From a bacterium (lineage in GTDB: Bacteria; Actinomycetota; Actinomycetes; Actinomycetales; Actinomycetaceae): DNA of 5,270 nt. The notes under the pieces are model-generated. The model did not search any database. It was not told the origin of the DNA and saw nothing but the letters and a program-made list of their open reading frames with translations. The stretch spans positions 1-5,270 of the forward strand of contig JAUNRP010000149.1 of the NCBI GenBank assembly GCA_030544165.1, read 5' to 3'. Shown in pieces: positions 1 through 5,270 of the stretch (positions within the stretch are counted from its first letter, which is position 1; every line of letters begins with the position of its first letter). A program made the translations under genes and the position numbers.

Positions 1-1
1 C

Positions 2-1162
2 GGCCACACCCCCACCGGTTCCCAGCCCTACGGCGGCTACGGCAAACCCCCCACCGGTTCCCAGCCCTACGGCGGCTACGGCCAGCCCCTCCCCGGCCAA
101 CCCCTTCCCCCCGAACCCAGCGGGTTCGAGGCCCCCAGCTACAGCGAGCAACTCGAACAGAGCGGCGGCGGCACGGGCTACGGGTCCGGCTACGGCACCG
201 GCTCCGGCTACGGCGAGGGCTCCTTCGAGTACAAGGTGGGGATCATCGCCCTGCGCCCGCTCGGGTTCGGCGAGTTCTTCGACGGCGGCTTCCGCGCCAT
301 CCAGCACAACCCGCAGGTGATGTTCGGGCTCTCCCTGATCGTGGCGCTCGTGACCGGCGCCTTCCAGGCGGTCCTCGTCACGTGGCTGCTCGGGAACCTC
401 GCATCCATCGATCCCACCGATCAGGCCGCGGTGTTCGCGGGACTCGGCTCCCTGACCGTCTCGATGATCGTGATGCTCGCCATCACGGGCCTTGCCACCC
501 TGGTCCTCAACGGCCTCCTCATCACCTCGGTGTCCCAGTCCGTGCTCGGCCGCAAGGTCTCCATCTCCACGGTCTGGCGCGAGGCGCGCGGCCGCATCCT
601 CCGACTCATCGGCCTCACGATCGTGATCGGCCTCATCAACGGCGCGGTCATCATCGCCGCCATGCTCGCCGCCGGCCTCCTGCTGGCCCCACTCTCCGGG
701 ATCGGCAGTTCCTCCGCGGCGGTCCTGGCCATCTTCGCCGCGTTCCTGATCTTCCTCGGCGCGGTGGTGGTGGTGCTCTACTTCTACACCCGCCTCTCGA
801 TCGCCTCCCCGGTGCTCATGATGGAGAAGTCCGGGATCGGCACGGCGATCAGCCGCTCGTGGGCGCTGACCAAGGGATTCGCGTTCCGCAACCTTGGCGT
901 CCTCCTGCTCGCCACCCTCATCTCCGGCGTGATCGTGGCCGCCGCGGCGGTGCCGATCGGCTTCCTCTCCGGCATGCTCATGCAGCTCCCGAGCTCGCTC
1001 GGCTGGCTCCAGGTGGGCCTGCCCATGTTCCTCCAGGGCCTCCTCACCGCCCTCATCACCCCCTTCCTCGCAGCGGTCACGGCCCTGCTGTACGTGGACC
1101 TGCGGATGAGGAAGGAGGGCCTCGATGTGGCGCTCATCCGGGCTGCGGGTACCTCCCTCTGA
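2..1162 (+). CDS. Multi-pass membrane protein with Gly/Tyr/Pro-rich N-terminal tail (GPDPase membrane-domain / DUF7847-like), 5' partial
   Basis: The reading frame is open from the left edge to the TGA at 1160-1162, giving 386 visible residues; the true start lies outside the window. A GTG at 236 is an unlikely start: it has no spaced Shine-Dalgarno sequence, and the upstream codons have the same third-position C/G bias. Residues 1-78 are low-complexity and rich in Gly, Tyr, Pro and Ser. The rest is a membrane domain opening with a motif around ALRPLGFGEFFDGGFRAI (residues 83-100), followed by about six hydrophobic segments near residues 106-130, 144-178, 199-225, 238-261, 293-323 and 338-363. 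It closes with LLYVDLRMRKEGLD, which I recall as typical of actinobacterial proteins annotated as glycerophosphodiester phosphodiesterase membrane domain or DUF7847. No catalytic phosphodiesterase domain is present, so an enzyme function should not be assumed. The family's role is unknown; position at the head of a DUF4129-DUF4350-MoxR-DUF58 operon suggests a part in the same membrane complex. Family assignment is from memory of sequence patterns. Confidence 0.88.
   Translation, partial: GHTPTGSQPYGGYGKPPTGSQPYGGYGQPLPGQPLPPEPSGFEAPSYSEQLEQSGGGTGYGSGYGTGSGYGEGSFEYKVGIIALRPLGFGEFFDGGFRAIQHNPQVMFGLSLIVALVTGAFQAVLVTWLLGNLASIDPTDQAAVFAGLGSLTVSMIVMLAITGLATLVLNGLLITSVSQSVLGRKVSISTVWREARGRILRLIGLTIVIGLINGAVIIAAMLAAGLLLAPLSGIGSSSAAVLAIFAAFLIFLGAVVVVLYFYTRLSIASPVLMMEKSGIGTAISRSWALTKGFAFRNLGVLLLATLISGVIVAAAAVPIGFLSGMLMQLPSSLGWLQVGLPMFLQGLLTALITPFLAAVTALLYVDLRMRKEGLDVALIRAAGTSL
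9..82 (+). repeat. Tandem direct repeat, 35-base perfect copies, 39-base period
   Basis: Two identical 35-base copies occupy 9-43 and 48-82, separated by 39 bases start to start, which is exactly 13 codons. They encode two copies of PTGSQPYGGYG followed by K or Q and P. Bases 1-4 match the end of the unit (40-43), so at least one more copy probably continues left of the window. The repeat is inside the reading frame of the membrane protein and keeps its phase, so gain or loss of a unit would change tail length without a frameshift. Confidence 0.92.
164..220 (+). repeat. Gly-Tyr-rich coding low-complexity tract
   Basis: Codons here give a run of glycines followed by three GYG units interleaved with Ser and Thr (residues 55-73 of the visible protein, three tyrosines at 60, 64 and 70). 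The DNA is a degenerate tandem array of the short unit GGCTACGG. It is separated from the 39-base repeat by a more ordinary linker with acidic residues (residues 38-54). The tract is predicted to be disordered and lies just before the membrane domain. Confidence 0.75.
1112..1119 (+). promoter_or_regulatory. Shine-Dalgarno sequence for the DUF4129 gene
   Basis: AAGGAGGG is a near-perfect anti-16S match placed inside the last codons of the upstream gene. The AGGAGG core at 1113-1118 leaves six bases before the ATG at 1125. This decides the start: the frame has an in-frame TGA at 1107-1109, and no other ATG or GTG occurs before the membrane segment. Confidence 0.85.
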
Positions 1163-1787
1163 GATCCCCGTAGACCCCACGGCGCCCGAGGCCCGCCAGT
1201 GGGCCGAGGAGGAACTCGCCAAGGCCGCCTACAACCCCACGGACACGATCTTCACGCGGATCGGCCGGTGGATCGGGAACCTCTTCCAGGAGCTCCTCTC
1301 CGGCCAGTTCGGCGCCTCCAACCCGGTCCTCGCGGTGGTCATCGCGATCGCCCTGATCGCCGTGGTGACCCTCGTGATCGTGTTCGCAAGCCGGGTGCGC
1401 CGGGTCCGCAACGTCACCGCCTCCCGTTCCCACTCCCTCTTCGACGACGCGCGCACCTCCGAGGAACTCAGCCGGGATGCGCGGTCCGCCCTCCAGCGTG
1501 GGGACTACTCGGCCGCCTTCCTCGATTCCTACCGCGCCATCATCCGCTCGCTCGATGAGCGCGTACTGATCGAGGACCGCCCCGGCCTCACCGCCCGCGA
1601 GGCCGCCGCCCTCGCCTCCATCCCCTTCCCCCGGTTCGAGCACACCTGGAACTGGGCATCGGCCACGTTCGATGCGGTCTGCTACGGAACGGCCACCCCC
1701 ACCGGGGATGAGGCCCGCCACCTCCTGGAGTTCGGCTCCACGGTGGCCCGCACCACCCCGGCGCGCAGCGCGGTGGTGGGCGCATGA
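1125..1787 (+). CDS. DUF4129 domain single-pass membrane protein
   Basis: This 220-residue protein is a normal length for stand-alone actinobacterial DUF4129 proteins. The N-terminal 65 residues include an acidic helix-like stretch (EARQWAEEELAKAAY, 22-36) and an amphipathic segment near 43-60. One hydrophobic segment spans about 67-88 and is followed by the basic RVRRVRN, so by the positive-inside rule the N-terminus is outside and the C-terminus cytoplasmic. The DUF4129 domain covers about 117-190, with the GDYSAAFLDSYRAIIRSLDE helix, the LTAREAA motif, and the FPRFEHTWNWA and FDAVCYG motifs. DUF4129 is also found at the C-terminus of some transglutaminase-like membrane proteins; its biochemical role is unknown. 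The gene overlaps its upstream neighbour by 38 bases, which is dual coding, and is followed by an ATGA junction. The start is fixed by a strong Shine-Dalgarno sequence and a close upstream in-frame stop. Confidence 0.9.
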   Translation: MWRSSGLRVPPSEIPVDPTAPEARQWAEEELAKAAYNPTDTIFTRIGRWIGNLFQELLSGQFGASNPVLAVVIAIALIAVVTLVIVFASRVRRVRNVTASRSHSLFDDARTSEELSRDARSALQRGDYSAAFLDSYRAIIRSLDERVLIEDRPGLTAREAAALASIPFPRFEHTWNWASATFDAVCYGTATPTGDEARHLLEFGSTVARTTPARSAVVGA

Positions 1788-2962
1788 TCCAGGCACTGCC
1801 GGAGGCCGTGGACACCTCGCGCCCCACCGATTCGGCCCCCACCCGCATCCGCCGCGTGCTGCGCCGGTGGGGATGGGTGGCGGTGGCTGCCGTGCTCGTG
1901 ACCGCGCTCGGAGTGGTGAATGCCACCAGCGGGTACAGCACGCAGGCCTTCCACCACCGCAACCCCGGCGAACGGGGCGCCATGGCACTGGCCGAGATCC
2001 TGAAGGACCAGGGTGTCCGTGTGGTGCCCGCGGTCCTCCTCCCGGACCTCGAGGTGGCGGCCACCGAGGGCACCACGCTGTTCGTGCCCGATCCCTCCCT
2101 CCTCACCGAGGAGGAGTGGGACGCCCTCGCCTCCGCCCCATCGGACCTGGTGGTCACCGGCTCCCCGTTCTTCACCGGCGGCTGGATCGAGGAGTTCTCC
2201 GCCACCTCCCCCCGCGGGAGTACCTCTCCCCTCACGGCGCAGTGCGAGGACCCGGACGCCGCCGCCGCCAGCCGCATCTCCCCCATCGTGGGCGGGCTCA
2301 CCCCCGGGCCGGACGGCGGCGGGGTGACGTTCTGCTTCCCCACGGAGGACGGCACGTTCGGATACTCGGTGTGGGAGCACGAGGGACGCACGGTGCGCAT
2401 GGTCGCGGACCCCGCCCTGTTCGTGAACAGGAACCTCGATGAGGACGGCAACGCCGCCCTCACCCTGCGGGCCCTCGGCCACCACCCCACCCTCGTGTGG
2501 TACCAGCCCGCCGCCTACGGGGCGGGCGCAGTGGAGCAGGGGTGGGAGCCGCTGCGCACCCTTCCCCCCATCTTCGGTCCACTCGTCCCGCTCCTGGCCG
2601 GCATCGTCCTCCTCCTCGCACTGTGGCGAGGCAAGCGGATGGGGCCGGTCGTGACCGAGCCGCTCCCCGTCGTCGTGAAGCCCGGGGAGGCGGTGCACGG
2701 GCGAGGGCGGCTGTACCACCGGGCAGGGTCCACCGGCCACGCGGCGGCCGGACTCCGCGCCGGAACCGCGCGCCGGCTGGCCCGCCGCCTGGGCCTCACG
2801 CGCGCCACCGCGCCCACCGAACTCGTGACCGCCATCGCGGCCGCGAGCGGGCGGAGCGCCCAGGATGTGGGCACGCTGTTGTACGGCCCACCCCCCACCA
2901 CGTCCGCTGACCTCGTCAGGATCGCGGGAGAACTGAAGGAACTGGAGGAATCCACACGATGA
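1784..2962 (+). CDS. DUF4350 domain membrane protein
   Basis: This 392-residue protein has the usual layout of actinobacterial DUF4350 proteins. A basic N-terminus (RIRRVLRR, 21-28) precedes a first membrane helix at about 30-46. The DUF4350 domain follows with HHRNPGERGAMALAEIL (57-73), then a strand-rich region predicted to lie outside the membrane, then VNRNLDEDGNAALTLRALG (214-232) and LVWYQP (237-242). A second helix spans about 262-281, followed by the conserved WRGKRMGPVVTEPLPVVVKP stretch (281-300) and the GRGRLYHRAG motif (306-315). The rest is a basic, helical tail that should be cytoplasmic. The only two cysteines, C154 and C184, are both in the outer domain and could form a disulfide. 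Molecular function is unknown. Translation starts at the ATGA overlap (1784-1787) with only a weak GGTGGTGGG upstream, so reinitiation after the DUF4129 gene is likely. The gene ends in another ATGA overlap with moxR. Confidence 0.9.
   Translation: MIQALPEAVDTSRPTDSAPTRIRRVLRRWGWVAVAAVLVTALGVVNATSGYSTQAFHHRNPGERGAMALAEILKDQGVRVVPAVLLPDLEVAATEGTTLFVPDPSLLTEEEWDALASAPSDLVVTGSPFFTGGWIEEFSATSPRGSTSPLTAQCEDPDAAAASRISPIVGGLTPGPDGGGVTFCFPTEDGTFGYSVWEHEGRTVRMVADPALFVNRNLDEDGNAALTLRALGHHPTLVWYQPAAYGAGAVEQGWEPLRTLPPIFGPLVPLLAGIVLLLALWRGKRMGPVVTEPLPVVVKPGEAVHGRGRLYHRAGSTGHAAAGLRAGTARRLARRLGLTRATAPTELVTAIAAASGRSAQDVGTLLYGPPPTTSADLVRIAGELKELEESTR
2944..2948 (+). promoter_or_regulatory. Shine-Dalgarno sequence for moxR
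   Basis: GGAGG lies ten bases before the ATG at 2959, a slightly long but workable spacing, within the final codons of the DUF4350 gene. It supports the far-upstream start and therefore the reality of the long Gly/Pro-rich N-terminus. A second ATG at 2963 is in a different frame and does not lead to the AAA+ domain. Confidence 0.6.
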
Positions 2963-4179
2963 ATGAGGACCAGCGTTTCGGCCCGGGTGGCCCGGGCCCG
3001 TACGGACAGGGCGGCAGCGGGGGCGCGGGAGGCCCGAGCAACCCCGGCGGCCCCGGAACCTCGGGCACCCCCGGCGGCCCCGCCCAGCCCGGTTCGGCCC
3101 AGCCCGGAACCCAGCAGCCCGGCCCGTACGGCCAGGGCGGCCCCGCCCCCTCGGCCTACTCCGCCCCCGGCACCCCCCGCGGCGATGTTCCCGCCATCCC
3201 CGCCCAGGCACCGCCCTCCGAGGGCGCGGCCAGCGAGGCCCGCCAGAAGCTCGCGGCGCTGCGCCAGGAGATCGGCAAGGCCGTGGTCGGCCAGGACGCG
3301 GCCGTCACCGGCCTCGTGATCGGCCTGCTCTGCCGCGGCCACGTGCTCCTCGAGGGCGTGCCCGGCGTGGCCAAGACGCTCCTCGTGCGCACGCTCGCCG
3401 CCTCGCTCGAGCTCGAGATGAACCGCGTGCAGTTCACCCCGGACCTCATGCCGGGCGACATCACGGGCTCGCTCATCTATGACGCCAAGTCCGGCGAGTT
3501 CTCCTTCCGCAAGGGCCCCGTCTTCACCAACCTGCTGCTCGCGGACGAGATCAACCGCACGCCCCCCAAGACCCAGGCCGCCCTCCTCGAGGCCATGGAG
3601 GAGCGGCAGGTCTCCGCGGACGGCACATCGCGCCAGCTCACTGAGCCGTTCATGGTGATCGCCACCCAGAACCCGGTGGAGTACGAGGGCACCTACCCGC
3701 TGCCGGAGGCGCAGCTCGACCGCTTCCTCCTCAAGCTCGTGCTCCCCCTCCCCGAGCGCGGCGACGAGATCGAGGTCCTCCGCCGCCACTCCCAGGGCTT
3801 CAACCCCCGGGATCTCGCGGCCGCGGGCGTGAGCCCGGTGGCCACCGCCGCGGACCTCGAGGCCGCCCGCGAGGAGGTGGCCCAGGTCCGCGTGGGCCCG
3901 GAGGTGGTGGGCTACGTGGTGGACCTCGTGCGCGCCACGCGCACCTCGCCCTCCCTCTCGCTCGGCGTCTCCCCGCGTGGCGCCACGGCCCTGCTCGCCG
4001 CCGCGCGGGCGTGGGCGTGGCTCGCGGGCCGCTCGTTCGTCACCCCGGATGACGTCAAGGCGCTCGCCGTCCCGGCCCTCCGCCACCGCGTCCAGCTCCG
4101 CCCCGAGGCCGAGCTGGAGGGCGTGGGCGCGGAGTCCGTGATCGGCACCGTTCTGGGCGCCGTGCCCGTTCCGCGCTGA
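2959..4179 (+). CDS. moxR: MoxR-family AAA+ ATPase with extended Gly/Pro-rich N-terminus
   Basis: This cytoplasmic 406-residue AAA+ ATPase is expected to work as a ring-shaped chaperone driving remodelling of partner proteins by ATP hydrolysis. Residues 1-90 are low-complexity; the AAA core begins near residue 93. Walker A is GVPGVAKT (133-140, K139 and T140 binding nucleotide). The MoxR signature QFTPDLMPGDITG is at 158-170. Walker B is LLLADEINR (192-200, D196 and E197 catalytic), followed by TPPKTQAALLEAMEE. Sensor 1 is ATQNP (235-239), and YEGTYPLPEAQLDRFLLK carries the probable arginine finger R255. The C-terminal lid (about 290-406) has SPRGATALLAAARAW, with R340 the likely sensor 2. 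All catalytic motifs are intact. The gene shares ATGA with DUF4350 upstream and one base (TGATG) with DUF58 downstream. Such pairing of MoxR with DUF58 is standard, and DUF58 is the likely partner. The exact MoxR subfamily was not tested by phylogeny. Confidence 0.97.
   Translation: MNEDQRFGPGGPGPYGQGGSGGAGGPSNPGGPGTSGTPGGPAQPGSAQPGTQQPGPYGQGGPAPSAYSAPGTPRGDVPAIPAQAPPSEGAASEARQKLAALRQEIGKAVVGQDAAVTGLVIGLLCRGHVLLEGVPGVAKTLLVRTLAASLELEMNRVQFTPDLMPGDITGSLIYDAKSGEFSFRKGPVFTNLLLADEINRTPPKTQAALLEAMEERQVSADGTSRQLTEPFMVIATQNPVEYEGTYPLPEAQLDRFLLKLVLPLPERGDEIEVLRRHSQGFNPRDLAAAGVSPVATAADLEAAREEVAQVRVGPEVVGYVVDLVRATRTSPSLSLGVSPRGATALLAAARAWAWLAGRSFVTPDDVKALAVPALRHRVQLRPEAELEGVGAESVIGTVLGAVPVPR
2980..3228 (+). 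repeat. Low-complexity Gly/Pro-rich coding region of moxR with a 21-base direct repeat
   Basis: This stretch encodes most of the MoxR N-terminal tail. Of residues 1-90, 46 are Gly or Pro by hand count, and charged residues are few. A 21-base unit encoding GPYGQGG occurs at 2995-3015 and 3121-3141 with a single synonymous difference (A at 3006, C at 3132). Between them a shorter QPG unit recurs at residues 43-45, 48-50 and 53-55. The segment is predicted disordered and contains no recognisable domain. Confidence 0.8.
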
Positions 4180-5270
4180 TGTTCATCACGGGGCGCGCAG
4201 TGCTCGTGGCAGCCGTTGGGCTCGCCGCGGTCCTCCTGCTGCCCCGCCCCTCGACGGCGTGGGGCTGGCTCGCGCTCGTGGCGCTCCTGATCGCGGTGGA
4301 TGTTGTCCTGGCGGCACGTCCGCGCGACGTCGTCGTGACGCGAACGGTGACCCCGCTGGTACGGCTGGGCGAATCTGCGCGTTCCACCCTGACCCTGCAC
4401 GTGACGGGCGGGCGGACGCTGCGCGGGGTGGTGCGCGATGCGTGGACGCCCACGGCCGGCGCGGGGGTCAACCGTCACCGGGTGACGGTGCCGGGCGGCG
4501 AGCGGCGTCGGGTGCACACGGTGCTGGCGCCGATCCGGCGGGGCCAACGGCCCGCGGACCTCGTGACGATTCGCGCGGAGGGGCCATTGGGGTTGGCGGG
4601 GCGGCAGGCCTCGATCGAATCTCCCGGAAGCCTCCTGGTACTGCCGCCGTTCCACGCGCGCAAGCACCTGCCGAGCCGGTTGGCGCTGCTGCGGGAGATG
4701 GACGGGCGCTCCTCCGTGATGACGCGCGGGCAGGGCACCGAGTTCGACTCGCTGCGCGAGTACGTGATCGGTGATGATGTGCGCGCGATCGACTGGCGCG
4801 CCTCCGCCCGCGCGCAGGACGTCATGGTGCGCACGTGGCGGCCGGAGCGGGATCGTCGGGTGTTCATCGTGGTGGACTCGGGGCGGCTCTCTGCGGTGCG
4901 GCTCGGCGAGGAGACGCGGCTGGATGCCCAGATCGAGGCCGCGCTGCTGCTCGCGGCGCTGGCCTCCCACGCCGGGGACCGGGTGGACGTGGTGGCGGCG
5001 GACACCGTGGTGCGGGCGCGCACCGCCGGGAAGACCGGTCCGGCGCTGATGAACGCGGTGGCCAAGGACCTCGCGGTGGTGGAGCCGGAACTCGCGGAGA
5101 CGAACTGGACATTGGTGGCCACCACGGTGTCCAAGGCGCTGTCCCAGCGCGCCCTGGTGGTGCTGTTGACCTCCCTGGACTCCTCCACCCTGCAGGGTGG
5201 GCTGTTGCGGGTGGCCCGGGTGCTGGCCTCGGACCACACGGTGGTGCTGGCCTCCGCCTCGGATGGCGCG
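4179..5270 (+). CDS. DUF58 domain membrane protein, 3' partial
   Basis: The frame is open from the ATG at 4179 to the right edge, giving 364 residues; comparable actinobacterial proteins run to about 400-440, so the last few dozen residues are missing. Two hydrophobic segments (about 6-22 and 27-46) form a hairpin, placing the remainder in the cytoplasm. Residues 50-155 form a strand-rich domain. The diagnostic DUF58 motif spans about 184-226: GQGTEFDSLREYVIGDD, then VRAIDWRASARA, then VRTWRPERDR. A von Willebrand A-like fold follows, starting VFIVVDSGRLS (228-238); the metal-site motif is not canonical DxSxS. The region from 246 continues with LDAQIEAALLLAALASHAGDRV, common in this family. 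DUF58 proteins are typical partners of MoxR ATPases, though their task is unresolved. No Shine-Dalgarno sequence precedes the start, which lies in TGATG with the moxR stop, so translation is probably coupled; GTG at 4200 is a possible but less attractive start. Leucine and arginine codon choice differs from the four upstream genes. Confidence 0.94.
   Translation, partial: MFITGRAVLVAAVGLAAVLLLPRPSTAWGWLALVALLIAVDVVLAARPRDVVVTRTVTPLVRLGESARSTLTLHVTGGRTLRGVVRDAWTPTAGAGVNRHRVTVPGGERRRVHTVLAPIRRGQRPADLVTIRAEGPLGLAGRQASIESPGSLLVLPPFHARKHLPSRLALLREMDGRSSVMTRGQGTEFDSLREYVIGDDVRAIDWRASARAQDVMVRTWRPERDRRVFIVVDSGRLSAVRLGEETRLDAQIEAALLLAALASHAGDRVDVVAADTVVRARTAGKTGPALMNAVAKDLAVVEPELAETNWTLVATTVSKALSQRALVVLLTSLDSSTLQGGLLRVARVLASDHTVVLASASDGA

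Noticed and set aside
9..82. CRISPR-like or regulatory iteron array
   Set aside because: The units are nearly abutting (4-base gap), keep the reading frame, and encode a peptide repeat within a continuous gene; there are no spacers.
236..238. GTG as the start of the first membrane protein
   Set aside because: No Shine-Dalgarno sequence at usable spacing, and the in-frame upstream sequence has coding bias and in-phase amino-acid repeats running to the left edge, so the gene starts outside the window.
382..1173. Plus-strand open frame of 263 codons within gene 1
   Set aside because: Arg/His/Pro-rich out-of-frame translation; the overlapping frame shows clear membrane helices and the conserved C-terminal LLYVDLRMRKEGLD motif.
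1682..3211. Long minus-strand open frame of 509 codons
   Set aside because: Stop-free only because of high GC; it lies opposite conserved DUF4129 and DUF4350 coding sequence and has no homology signal I can recognise.
2515..4086. Long minus-strand open frame of 523 codons opposite DUF4350 and moxR
   Set aside because: It is antisense to the intact MoxR ATPase and the DUF4350 C-terminus. Its Gly/Arg/Glu/His-rich composition is what high-GC codon bias creates on the opposite strand, and it shows no recognisable motif.
4179..4181. A transcription terminator or promoter between moxR and DUF58
   Set aside because: The stop and start codons share a base, leaving no room, and I see no hairpin followed by a T run at this junction.
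3912..5237. Long minus-strand open frame of 441 codons opposite the moxR end and DUF58
   Set aside because: Its translation is His/Arg/Pro/Gln-rich with no domain, and the plus strand here carries the diagnostic DUF58 and MoxR lid motifs.

Overview
The window comes from a high-GC Gram-positive bacterium, most likely an actinobacterium and plausibly of the order Micrococcales. The grounds are a base composition around 70% G+C, near-total use of G or C at third codon positions, and a gene order typical of actinobacteria. Genus cannot be read from the sequence.

The whole window is one compact plus-strand operon with no intergenic space. Five genes follow one another: (1) a multi-pass membrane protein with a Gly/Tyr/Pro-rich N-terminal tail, cut by the left edge (2-1162); (2) a single-pass membrane protein with a C-terminal DUF4129 domain (1125-1787); (3) a two-pass membrane protein of the DUF4350 family (1784-2962); (4) a MoxR-family AAA+ ATPase with an unusually long Gly/Pro-rich N-terminus (2959-4179); (5) a DUF58 membrane protein, cut by the right edge (4179-5270). 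Every junction is an overlap (38, 4, 4 and 1 bases), so translational coupling is likely. No promoter, terminator, RNA gene, mobile element or CRISPR array is visible; the promoter should lie left of the window and the terminator right of it.

MoxR ATPases are usually encoded beside DUF58/von Willebrand A-like proteins and are thought to act as chaperones that remodel or activate protein complexes. Positive-inside reasoning puts the DUF4129 domain, the DUF4350 C-terminal tail, the DUF58 domain and MoxR all on the cytoplasmic side. The DUF4350 central domain faces outwards. This suggests a membrane complex serviced by MoxR, probably concerned with the cell envelope or stress, but the substrate is unknown and nothing here reveals it.

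The architecture is a known but poorly characterised one, not a new system. The less ordinary points are a perfect 35-base tandem repeat in gene 1, Gly/Pro/Tyr-rich tails sharing a PYG motif on two proteins of the same operon, and an abrupt change in synonymous codon choice in the DUF58 gene.
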